Shown here one piece after another: positions 26,408-34,110 of a stretch of 64,000 nucleotides of DNA. The stretch covers positions 159,414 to 223,413 of the forward strand of contig NZ_JARGDO010000001.1 in the NCBI RefSeq assembly GCF_029211185.1. Direction: 5' to 3'. A program made the position numbers and the translations under genes. Every line of letters begins with the position of its first letter. Position 1 is the first letter of the stretch. The notes under the pieces were generated by a model. The model did not search any database and was not told the DNA's origin. It saw only the letters and a list, made by a program, of their open reading frames with translations. Source of the stretch: Tessaracoccus caeni. GTDB taxonomy: Bacteria > Actinomycetota > Actinomycetes > Propionibacteriales > Propionibacteriaceae.

Positions 26408-26730
26408 GGCTCTCTCACCTCCGATCCCGCGCTTTGCCTAGACGTCAGTTGCCAGGCGTTACCAAGCTACCTTCTCCGACGCGGTTGTCCTTGAGGTCAG
26501 TACCTCGCGCCCAAGTGCTCCGACCATCCTCCCACGCCTCACCCAGAGGGTACCGAGCGTGAATTACTGCGTATTTCTCCCATAATTCACGTTGCGGTCG
26601 GCAGATGAGGAACTCGACCCTCGCCCTCGACGACGCAGAGGCGATTCTCGCCGGCGGCGTCCCGAACGGCTAAGCGGCAATCATCACAACGCGACGGCGA
26701 GCACCGCGCGACACGGAGGCACAACTCACA
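26408..26730. other. Intergenic region with one hairpin
   Basis: About 320 bases with no credible gene. The one structure seen is an inverted repeat, CGTGAATTA (26558-26566) and TAATTCACG (26583-26591), with a T-rich 16-base loop; its AT-rich arms look more like a regulator site than a terminator. The rest shows nothing I can name. Confidence 0.5.
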
Positions 26731-28521
26731 TCAGTCGAGTTGCTCGGACAGCTCCAGCCAGCTCTCCTCCAAGGCCTCGTTCTCCGACTCGGCATTCTGG
26801 AGTTCTGCAGTGAGCGTGCCCAGACCGACGTAGTCGCTCTGATCGTGGGCCGCGATCTTTTCCTGGATCTTCTCGATCAGCTTCGCCTGCTTGTCGATCC
26901 GACGCTCGATAGCCGCCAACTCCTTGCGCAGCGCCCGCTCCTCCGCGCCGCCCACCGACGACGACTTCGCCGCCTGCTTGCCCTCCGCAGCCAACGGCGA
27001 CGACGCCGACCTAGCCGAACGCCCGGCGCTCAGTTCCAGGTACTCGTCGATCCCGCCCGGCAGATGACGCAGACCACCATCCAGAATCGCGTATTGCTGA
27101 TCGGTCACCCGCTCCAGCAAGTACCGGTCGTGCGAGACCACCAGCAGCGTCCCCGGCCACGAGTCGAACACGTCCTCCATCGCGGCCAACATGTCGGCGT
27201 CCACGTCGTTCGTAGGCTCATCGAGAGCAATCACGTTAGGTTCGCTGAGCAACAGAAGCAGGAGTTGCAGCCGTCTTTTTTGACCGCCGGAAAGGTCGTC
27301 GACGCGAGCCGACAGGTGCTCGCGAGCGAAGCCGAGCCGCTCCAGCAGCTGAGCCGGCGTCATGTCCTTGCCGTCGATGTGGAAGGTGGTCTGGGTGCGG
27401 GCCAGCACCTCGCGGACGCGGTCGCCGCCGATCTCGGCCAGCTGCGAGAACTGCTGATCGAGCATGCCGAAGCGCACCGTCTTGCCGTGCTTCACCCTCC
27501 CGAACGTGGGCTGCAGCGCGCCGGAGATGAGGCCGAGCAGCGTCGACTTCCCGCTGCCATTCGGGCCAAGGATGCCGGTGCGCTCCGCCGGCGCGATCCG
27601 CCAGGTGACGTCGCGCAGCACCTCCTTGTCGCCATAGGAGAGGCCCGCACGCTCCAGGTCGACGACATCCTTGCCCAGCCGCGCGACGGCCAGCCGCTTC
27701 AACTCGATGGCGTCGCGCACCGGCGGCACGTCGGCGATCAGCGCGTTGGCCGCGTCGATACGAAACCGGGGCTTGCTGGTCCGAGCCGGGGCGCCTCGAC
27801 GCAGCCAGGCCAACTCCTTGCGCATCAGGTTCTGCCGCTTGGCTTCGGTGGCGGCCGCGATCCGGTCGCGCTCGACACGCTGCAGCACGTAGGCCGCATA
27901 GCCGCCCTCGAAGGGCTCGACGATGCCGTCATGCACCTCCCAGGTGGCGGTGCACACCTCGTCGAGGAACCACCGATCGTGCGTGATCACCAGCAGCCCG
28001 CCGGCGTTCTTCGCCCAGCGCGAGTTCACGTGTTTTGCCAGCCAGGCGATGGCCTCGATATCCAGGTGGTTGGTGGGTTCGTCGAGCGCGACGATGTCCC
28101 ACTCCCCTACCAACAGCGCGGCTAAGGCGACCCGGCGACGCTGGCCACCGCTCAGCTCGCCGACCCGCGCGTTCCAATCGACGTCGGACACCAGGCCGTT
28201 GATGACGTCACGAACGGCTGGGTCGCCGGCCCACTCGTGCTCGGGTCGATCGCCGACGATGGCATGACCCACCGTCTCGTCGTCCTTAAGGTCGTCGGTC
28301 TGCGACAGATACCCGAAACGCACCCCGCTGCGGCTGGTCACGCGTCCCCCCTGCGGCTCGACCCGGCCGCTGAGCAGGCCCATCAGGCTCGACTTGCCGT
28401 CGCCGTTACGACCCACGATGCCGATCCGGTCGCCCTCATTGATGCCGAGCGTGAGGGATTCGAACACCACGCGGGTCGGATACTCGAGGTGGAGGCCTTC
28501 GGCCCCAAGGAGATGCGCCAT
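26731..28521 (-). CDS. ABC-F family ATPase (Uup/EttA-like)
   Basis: 596 residues from the ATG at 28521; a longer frame upstream has no homology. Two ABC cassettes in one chain: Walker A GRNGDGKSS and GPNGSGKST, signatures LSGGQRRRV and LSGGQKRRL, Walker B DIVALDEPTNHLDIEA and NVIALDEPTNDVDADM. There are no membrane segments. The linker between cassettes is ABC-F type, and the C-terminus (about 520-596) is a coiled coil as in Uup. ABC-F proteins act on ribosomes in translation regulation or antibiotic resistance; the Uup-like tail argues for housekeeping. Confidence 0.93.
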   Translation of the reverse strand: MAHLLGAEGLHLEYPTRVVFESLTLGINEGDRIGIVGRNGDGKSSLMGLLSGRVEPQGGRVTSRSGVRFGYLSQTDDLKDDETVGHAIVGDRPEHEWAGDPAVRDVINGLVSDVDWNARVGELSGGQRRRVALAALLVGEWDIVALDEPTNHLDIEAIAWLAKHVNSRWAKNAGGLLVITHDRWFLDEVCTATWEVHDGIVEPFEGGYAAYVLQRVERDRIAAATEAKRQNLMRKELAWLRRGAPARTSKPRFRIDAANALIADVPPVRDAIELKRLAVARLGKDVVDLERAGLSYGDKEVLRDVTWRIAPAERTGILGPNGSGKSTLLGLISGALQPTFGRVKHGKTVRFGMLDQQFSQLAEIGGDRVREVLARTQTTFHIDGKDMTPAQLLERLGFAREHLSARVDDLSGGQKRRLQLLLLLLSEPNVIALDEPTNDVDADMLAAMEDVFDSWPGTLLVVSHDRYLLERVTDQQYAILDGGLRHLPGGIDEYLELSAGRSARSASSPLAAEGKQAAKSSSVGGAEERALRKELAAIERRIDKQAKLIEKIQEKIAAHDQSDYVGLGTLTAELQNAESENEALEESWLELSEQLD

Positions 28522-28655
28522 AGTGGCAAAGGGTAGTGGCCCCGACGCTGCTCCGCGCGGGAGGCAGCTCAGGCTCGAACTGTCAGACGGCTTTGTTAGG
28601 CTCGTTTTTGAGGATGCCGGAGCAACAGCGCCCGGCCCGAGTGCAAGGAACGCAC

Positions 28656-29414
28656 ATGATCGACTTTCGCCGCACCACGCTGGCACGTCATATCGCGGCG
28701 GTGGCCTGCATCAGCCTGCTGGCCACGCTCCAGCCGGTCGTCGCCGATGCTTCGCCGGCAACCGCGCCACAAGCCGGCGTCGTCGCAGCTCAACCGATGG
28801 CGAAGAAGAAATCCACCTACAGCATCTCGCGCGGCCCCAACGAGACCAACCGGGTGATCCTCACCTTCGACGATTGCCCCAAATCGCTCAAGGCATTCAA
28901 GAAGACGGTCGTGGCCGCCGAGAAGGCGAACGTCGGCCTGGCCCTCTTCCCCACCGGAGACTGCATCAAATCCGGACTCTTCGACGCAAAGTACGCGCGC
29001 AAGCACGGCCATCACGTGTTCAATCACTCGGTCTCACACCCCGACCTCACCAAGCTCAGCAAAAGCGAGGTCAAGAAACAGCTCAGATCCCCGGGCGTGG
29101 AGACCACCTACGGTCGCCCGCCCTACGGTGCGTACAACAACACCGTGAAGTCCGCCTACAAGGCGGTCGGCATGAAGATCTGGACGTGGACCGTCGACAC
29201 CAACGACTGGCGGGGTAAGTCCAAGTCCGAGGTGGTCAACTACGTGGTCAAGAACGCGAAGAAGAAGGACACCGTCCTCATGCACATGCAGTGGAACGGG
29301 TTCAGTGGCGACGCGATCAAGAAGATGAAGAAGGGCCTGAACAAGAAGGGCATCACGGTGTGCCGCAATTACGAGGGCACTGCGCCGGCCAAACCCAAGA
29401 CCATGTGGTGCTGA
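28656..29414 (+). CDS. Secreted polysaccharide deacetylase (NodB domain)
   Basis: 252 residues with a cleavable-type signal peptide (about 1-32, HIAAVACISLLATLQPVVADA). All five NodB motifs are recognisable: TFDDC (70-74; Cys replaces the usual Gly), HSVSH (His124, His128), RPPYG (154-158), DTNDW (181-185) and LMH (His210). Such CE4 enzymes remove acetyl groups from peptidoglycan or other wall glycans in a metal-dependent way. The C-terminus has a Lys-rich stretch and ends in Cys. It is divergent from the ABC-F gene. Confidence 0.92.
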   Translation: MIDFRRTTLARHIAAVACISLLATLQPVVADASPATAPQAGVVAAQPMAKKKSTYSISRGPNETNRVILTFDDCPKSLKAFKKTVVAAEKANVGLALFPTGDCIKSGLFDAKYARKHGHHVFNHSVSHPDLTKLSKSEVKKQLRSPGVETTYGRPPYGAYNNTVKSAYKAVGMKIWTWTVDTNDWRGKSKSEVVNYVVKNAKKKDTVLMHMQWNGFSGDAIKKMKKGLNKKGITVCRNYEGTAPAKPKTMWC

Positions 29415-29456
29415 CGATCGGCGGCACCCTTCGAGGCCGCTGGTAGGCTGCCGGGC

Positions 29457-29873
29457 GTGGCTTCGCGCACCTACCCCGGATCGTCCATCGGCCTGCCCAA
29501 AGACGGGCGCGGTTCGTTGGCCGGGTGGTGGCCGCGGGTCGGCGCCATGATCGGCGACTGGGCCGCCAGCATGGTCGTCGCGACATTGATCTTCGGCACG
29601 CAGGCGCTGACCGGTTCTGGCTGGTACTCCTTCGCCATCCTCGGCGTCTACTTCGTCGAGGCCAGCCTTCTCACCGCCTTCACCGGCAGCTCATTCGGAC
29701 AGCTGATCGCACGCGTCGGCGTCGCCCGCCTGGACGGTCAGCCGCTGGGCTGGTGGCGTCCGGTCGTGCGCACCGCGCTCAAGTGCGTGGTGATACCGGC
29801 GGTGGTCGTCGGCGCGGAACGACGCGGCCTGAACGACCTGCTGCTCGGCACCGTCGTCGTCAACCGTCGTTGA
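29457..29873 (+). CDS. RDD family membrane protein
   Basis: 138 residues from a GTG. RDD hallmarks: an Arg-Asp pattern with three membrane segments, GWWPRVGAMIGDWAASMVVA in the first, FTGSSFGQLIARVGVARLDGQPLGWWRPVVRT between the second and third, and GLNDLLLGTVVV at the end. Actinobacteria often carry one near glnA, as here. Function is unknown; some relatives act in ion transport. Confidence 0.88.
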   Translation: MASRTYPGSSIGLPKDGRGSLAGWWPRVGAMIGDWAASMVVATLIFGTQALTGSGWYSFAILGVYFVEASLLTAFTGSSFGQLIARVGVARLDGQPLGWWRPVVRTALKCVVIPAVVVGAERRGLNDLLLGTVVVNRR

Positions 29874-30094
29874 CCAGCCCTCACGGGGCTCGAGGCACCG
29901 GGCTATTCCCGGATCAGCCATCGGCGAACGGGTTTGTTACATCTTCGTTTCACGTGGTTCGGTAAACCCATGGCACAGCTGTTCGAGAGGCGCATCGTCG
30001 ACTTGGGTCGACGCACCAGCTGCGCGTGTCCGCGCTGAGCGCACCCTTGCCTCCACATCCCTCTCGAACTCCCCCCACCAGAAAGCGCCCTGAA

Positions 30095-31456
30095 ATGGCT
30101 AAGACCACTACGCCTGCGCGCGCGGAAGCTCCCGCGAAGCCGCAACCCCTCTACACCCGTCTCGGATTCCAGATCGTCGTCGGCCTGATCGCCGGCCTCC
30201 TCCTCGGCCTCGTCGCCGTGTGGCTCGGCAACGGCGTCGACGGCAAGGATCCCAACTGGCTCACCAGCCTCCTCACCCACCTGGGCAGCGCCTACGTCTC
30301 CCTGCTCACCGTCCTGGTCATCCCGTTGGTGGTGACCGCCGTGATCTCGTCGGTGGCCCGCCTGGGCAAGGTGGCCAACGCCGCACGCCTGGCCATCCAG
30401 ACGCTGGTCTGGTTCGCCATCACCGCCCTCGCGTCGGTGATCGTCGGCATCGTCGTCGGCCTGGTCACCAAGCCCTGGCTGACCGCCGGCGTCACCGGCG
30501 ATGCCGCTGAGCAGCCGGGCCGCGTCGGAGAGTGGAGCGCCTTCTTGCTCGGCCTGGTGCCGTCGAACATCTTCGGCCTCGGCGTGCGCCTCAGCGGCAA
30601 CGTCGACGACGGCTTCACCGCGTACCCGAACTTCTCGATCCTCCAGATCCTGCTGATCTCCATCGCCTTCGGCATCGCCGCGCTCAAGGTGGGCGAGAAG
30701 GCCCAGCCGCTGGTCTCCCTCACCGAGTCCGCGCTCGTCGTGGTGCAGAAGGTGCTGTGGTGGATCATCCGCCTGGCCCCCATCGGCACCGCCGCGCTGA
30801 TCGGGCGCGCCGTGGTGACCTACGGCTGGAGCTCCTTGGCCTCGCTCGGCGCCTTCGTGCTCGCGCTCTACATCGCCATGGCCATCGTGTTCGTCTTCGT
30901 CTATCCGGCGATCCTGAAGCTCCACGGCCTGGGCGTCGCGCAGTTCTACCGCAACGTGTGGCCCGTCACCTCGCTGGGCTTCGTGACCCGCTCGTCGATG
31001 GGCGTGATGCCCGTCACCGAGCAGGTCACCGAGCGCAACCTGGGCGTGCCGCGTGAGTACGCGTCCTTCGCCGTGCCGCTGGGCGCCACCACCAAGATGG
31101 ACGGCTGCGCCGCGATCTTCCCGGCCATCGCCTCGATCTTCATCGCGCAGTTCTACGGCATCGAGCTGGGCATCACGCACTACCTGCTGATCGCCTTCGT
31201 GGCCGTCATCGGCTCCGCAGCCACCGCCGGCACCACCGGCGCGACCGTGATGCTCACCCTGACGCTGTCCACCCTGGGTCTCCCGCTGGAGGGCGTCGGA
31301 CTGCTGCTCGCGGTGGAGCCCATCGTCGACATGGGCCGTACCGCGCTCAACGTGACCGGCCAGGCCCTGGTGCCTGCCATCGTCTCGAAGCGCGAGGGCG
31401 TGCTCGACGTCGACACCTACAACGAGGTGCCGACCTTCAGCTACGACGCACGCTGA
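30095..31456 (+). CDS. Dicarboxylate/glutamate:cation symporter (DAACS family)
   Basis: 453 residues from the ATG at 30095, with eight hydrophobic segments. Family motifs: AYVSLLTVLVIPLVVTAVISS near the N-terminus, the serine-rich re-entrant region TRSSMGVMPVTEQV, then PLGATTKMDGCA matching the PLGATINMDG motif, GSAATAGTTGATVMLTLTLSTLGLP, and AVEPIVDMGRTALNVTGQ corresponding to the DRxRTMxNVxGD motif. Substrates in the family are acidic amino acids or C4-dicarboxylates; the exact one is not readable. A strong terminator follows. Confidence 0.92.
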   Translation: MAKTTTPARAEAPAKPQPLYTRLGFQIVVGLIAGLLLGLVAVWLGNGVDGKDPNWLTSLLTHLGSAYVSLLTVLVIPLVVTAVISSVARLGKVANAARLAIQTLVWFAITALASVIVGIVVGLVTKPWLTAGVTGDAAEQPGRVGEWSAFLLGLVPSNIFGLGVRLSGNVDDGFTAYPNFSILQILLISIAFGIAALKVGEKAQPLVSLTESALVVVQKVLWWIIRLAPIGTAALIGRAVVTYGWSSLASLGAFVLALYIAMAIVFVFVYPAILKLHGLGVAQFYRNVWPVTSLGFVTRSSMGVMPVTEQVTERNLGVPREYASFAVPLGATTKMDGCAAIFPAIASIFIAQFYGIELGITHYLLIAFVAVIGSAATAGTTGATVMLTLTLSTLGLPLEGVGLLLAVEPIVDMGRTALNVTGQALVPAIVSKREGVLDVDTYNEVPTFSYDAR

Positions 31457-31474
31457 TCGCCAGCCCGATAGGCA

Positions 31475-31506
31475 ACGGAGGCCGCCCCCTAGGGGGTGGC
31501 CTCCGT
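31475..31506 (+). terminator. Terminator of the symporter gene
   Basis: ACGGAGGCCGCCCCC pairs with GGGGGTGGCCTCCGT (one G-T pair) across a two-base loop, 18 bases after the symporter stop, then CATATTCCGTCTTCC. It insulates the symporter from glnA. Confidence 0.75.
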
Positions 31507-31536
31507 CATATTCCGTCTTCCACTTGCATGCTCTGC

Positions 31537-31552
31537 GTTACGTGGCTGAAAT
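31537..31552 (+). promoter_or_regulatory. GlnR-type binding box upstream of glnA
   Basis: GTTAC-GTGGCT-GAAAT matches the actinobacterial GlnR consensus gTnAC-n6-GaAAc at nine of the ten described positions, in the coding orientation, 76 bases before the glnA start. GlnR controls nitrogen-assimilation genes including glnA in Streptomyces and mycobacteria. No glnR gene lies in the window. Confidence 0.6.
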
Positions 31553-31627
31553 GATCATGCAACGACTCAGCAACTACGGGGCTGTAGCGTCACACTCATC
31601 AAGTCCGTTAACGGGAGGAAACCGACT

Positions 31628-33049
31628 ATGTTCAAGGGCGCAGACGATCTGCTGGCCTACATCAAGGAGGAGGGCGTCGAGACCGTCGACGTGCGCTTCT
31701 GCGATCTGCCCGGTGTGATGCAGCACTTCACCGTTCCTGCATCGGCCTTCGGGCCCGAGGTGTTCGAGGAGGGCCTGAACTTCGACGGCTCGTCGATCAC
31801 CGGCTTCCAGAAGATCCACGAGTCGGACATGAGCCTGCTGCCCGACCCGACCACCGCGTACCTGGATCCGTTCCGCAAGTCGAAGACCCTGAACGTGAAC
31901 TTCTTCGTGCACGATCCGCTGACCAAGGAGGCCTACTCCCGCGATCCGCGCAACATCGCCAAGAAGGCCCAGGCCTACCTCGCCTCCACCGGCATCGGCG
32001 ACACCGCCTACTTCGCCCCCGAGGCCGAGTTCTACGTGTTCGACGACATCCGCTTCGACACCAGCTCGAACGCGTCGTATTACCACATCGACTCCGAGGC
32101 CGGCGCCTGGAACACGGGCCGCGTCGAGGACGGCGGCAACCGCGGCTACAAGGTGAAGTACAAGGGCGGTTACTTCCCCGTCGCCCCTGTCGACCACTTC
32201 GGCGATCTGCGCGACGACATCGTGCGCCACATGGAGAACGCCGGCCTCGAAGTCGAGCGCGCGCACCACGAGGTGGGCACCGCGGGCCAGGCCGAGATCA
32301 ACTGGCGCTTCGACACGCTGCTCAAGGCCGCCGACGACGTGATGAAGTTCAAGTACCTCGTCAAGAACACCGCATGGGAGGCCGGCAAGACGGCGACCTT
32401 CATGCCCAAGCCGATCTTCGGCGACAACGGCTCCGGCATGCACTGCCATCAGTCGATCTGGAACGAGGGCGTGCCGCTGTTCTACGACGAGAACGGCTAC
32501 GCCGGCCTGTCCGACATGGCCCGCTACTACATCGGCGGCCTGCTCAAGCACGCCCCCGCCCTGCTGGCCTTCACCAACCCGTCGGTGAACTCGTACCACC
32601 GCCTGGTGCCCGGCTTCGAGGCCCCGGTCAACCTGGTCTACTCGCAGCGCAACCGCTCGGCATGCATCCGCATCCCGATCACCGGTTCCAACCCGAAGGC
32701 CAAGCGCATCGAGTTCCGCTGCCCCGACCCGTCGGGCAACCCGTACCTGGCCTTCGCCGCCATGCTGCTGGCCGGCATCGACGGCATCCAGAACCGCATC
32801 GAGCCGCTCGCCCCGGTCGACAAGGATCTCTACGAGCTGCCCCCGGAGGAGCACGCGAGCGTGCCGACCGTTCCCGGTTCGCTCGGCGCGGTCCTCGACG
32901 CCCTCGAGGAAGACCACGAGTTCCTGCTCGCCGGTGACGTGTTCACCCCCGACCTGATCGAGACGTGGATCGACCTCAAGCGCGCCGAGATCCAGGCCAT
33001 CTCGATGCGCCCGCACCCCTACGAGTTCGAGCTGTACTACGCGATCTGA
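31628..33049 (+). CDS. glnA: Glutamine synthetase type I
   Basis: 473 residues from the ATG at 31628, with GGGAGGA upstream. It makes glutamine from glutamate, ammonia and ATP as a dodecamer. Visible: [10 protein letters not shown], the metal-binding [36 protein letters not shown], and NRSACIRIP. The C-terminal [10 protein letters not shown] contains the tyrosine (Tyr402) that GlnE adenylylates in class I-beta enzymes. Its regulator glnE is 10 kb downstream and a GlnR-like box sits upstream, so both activity and expression appear nitrogen-controlled. Confidence 0.97.
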   Translation: MFKGADDLLAYIKEEGVETVDVRFCDLPGVMQHFTVPASAFGPEVFEEGLNFDGSSITGFQKIHESDMSLLPDPTTAYLDPFRKSKTLNVNFFVHDPLTKEAYSRDPRNIAKKAQAYLASTGIGDTAYFAPEAEFYVFDDIRFDTSSNASYYHIDSEAGAWNTGRVEDGGNRGYKVKYKGGYFPVAPVDHFGDLRDDIVRHMENAGLEVERAHHEVGTAGQAEINWRFDTLLKAADDVMKFKYLVKNTAWEAGKTATFMPKPIFGDNGSGMHCHQSIWNEGVPLFYDENGYAGLSDMARYYIGGLLKHAPALLAFTNPSVNSYHRLVPGFEAPVNLVYSQRNRSACIRIPITGSNPKAKRIEFRCPDPSGNPYLAFAAMLLAGIDGIQNRIEPLAPVDKDLYELPPEEHASVPTVPGSLGAVLDALEEDHEFLLAGDVFTPDLIETWIDLKRAEIQAISMRPHPYEFELYYAI

Positions 33050-33067
33050 TCGCTGACGCGGCCGAAA

Positions 33068-33101
33068 CGGTGGCCCCGACCCTCCTGGGTTGGGGCCACC
33101 G
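33068..33101 (+). terminator. Terminator of glnA
   Basis: CGGTGGCCCCGACCC, loop TCCT, GGGTTGGGGCCACCG: fifteen pairs with one G-T, 18 bases after the glnA stop and followed by CTCTGTTCT. Confidence 0.8.
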
Positions 33102-33155
33102 CTCTGTTCTCACTGGAACCGGACGGCCTCCGGAGCCAGCCCCTAAAATGCTGTC

Positions 33156-34088
33156 ATGACCGCTGCGCTGATCGTAGGCGGCCTGGTAGCGCTGGTCGTC
33201 GGTGCCGAACTCCTTGTTCGTGGCGCGGCAGCGCTCGCCCTCAGACTCGGCATTCCTCCGATCGTCGTCGGCCTCACCATCGTGTCGATCGGCACCAGCC
33301 TTCCGGAGCTGGCCGTCGGGGTGGACGCGGCGCGCATGGGCGCCGGACCGCTGGCGGTCGGAAACATCGCGGGCACCAACGTGGTCAACCTGTTGCTGAT
33401 CCTGGGCCTCAGCGCCGCCATCGCGCCGATCGCCATCAAGCGCAACACCATCCGGTTCGAGCTGCCGATGATGACGGTGGCCGCCGTCCTCCTGGCGGTG
33501 CTTGCACTCGACGGCGAGCTGTCGCGGCTCGACGGCACCGTCCTGCTCACGCTGGCCGTGGTGTTCTCCATCCAGGTGGTCAGGCTCGGCCGACGCGAAC
33601 CACCTCCCGACGAGGACGAGCTGCCTCCCGTGGGCAACCCGTTCGTTGACGCGCTCATGCTGATCGGCGGCATGGTGGTGGTCATCCTCGGCGCCGACTG
33701 GCTGGTGGACGGCGCCGTCGACGCGGCCCGCGCCCTGGGCGTCTCGGAAGCGATCATCGGACTGACGATCGTGGCCATCGGCACCTCCATGCCGGAACTC
33801 GTCACCACCCTGATCAGCACCCTCCGAGGCGAACGCGACGTGGCGATCGGCAACCTGCTGGGGTCCAGCGTCTACAACCTGGCCTTCATTCTGGGCGCGA
33901 CCTCTCTCGTTGCACCGCTCGAAGTGACCGGTGAACTGATCCGCATCGACCTGCCGGTGATGGTGGGCGTGTCGCTGGTCTGCATCCCGGTGTTCCTCTC
34001 GGGACGACGCGTCTCCCGCGGCGAGGGGATCGCCTTCGTGCTGGGATATGCCGTCTACCTCAGCGCCCTGCTGCTGTTGCGCACGTAG
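33156..34088 (+). CDS. CaCA family sodium/calcium antiporter (YrbG-like)
   Basis: 310 residues, almost entirely hydrophobic, about ten membrane segments. The two alpha repeats are clear: GLTIVSIGTSLPELAVGV with GNIAGTNVVNLLLILG in the first half, and GLTIVAIGTSMPELVTTL with GNLLGSSVYNLAFILG in the second. They supply the ion-binding Glu/Ser/Asn residues. A cytoplasmic loop rich in acidic residues (PPPDEDELPP) separates the halves. Gene stands alone between the glnA terminator and the CHAT operon. Confidence 0.93.
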   Translation: MTAALIVGGLVALVVGAELLVRGAAALALRLGIPPIVVGLTIVSIGTSLPELAVGVDAARMGAGPLAVGNIAGTNVVNLLLILGLSAAIAPIAIKRNTIRFELPMMTVAAVLLAVLALDGELSRLDGTVLLTLAVVFSIQVVRLGRREPPPDEDELPPVGNPFVDALMLIGGMVVVILGADWLVDGAVDAARALGVSEAIIGLTIVAIGTSMPELVTTLISTLRGERDVAIGNLLGSSVYNLAFILGATSLVAPLEVTGELIRIDLPVMVGVSLVCIPVFLSGRRVSRGEGIAFVLGYAVYLSALLLLRT

Positions 34089-34110
34089 AACAATTCCCCA
34101 CAGCACCTGC

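Noticed and set aside
26740-28125. 461-codon plus-strand frame opposite the ABC-F gene
   Set aside because: Antisense of two intact ABC cassettes; no recognisable domain or ribosome site.
29903-31180. 425-codon minus-strand frame opposite the symporter
   Set aside because: Antisense of eight membrane segments; Asp/His/Gly-rich shadow composition.
31524-31718. Small plus-strand frame overlapping the start of glnA
   Set aside because: It covers the GlnR-like box and leader of glnA and has no ribosome site or similarity.
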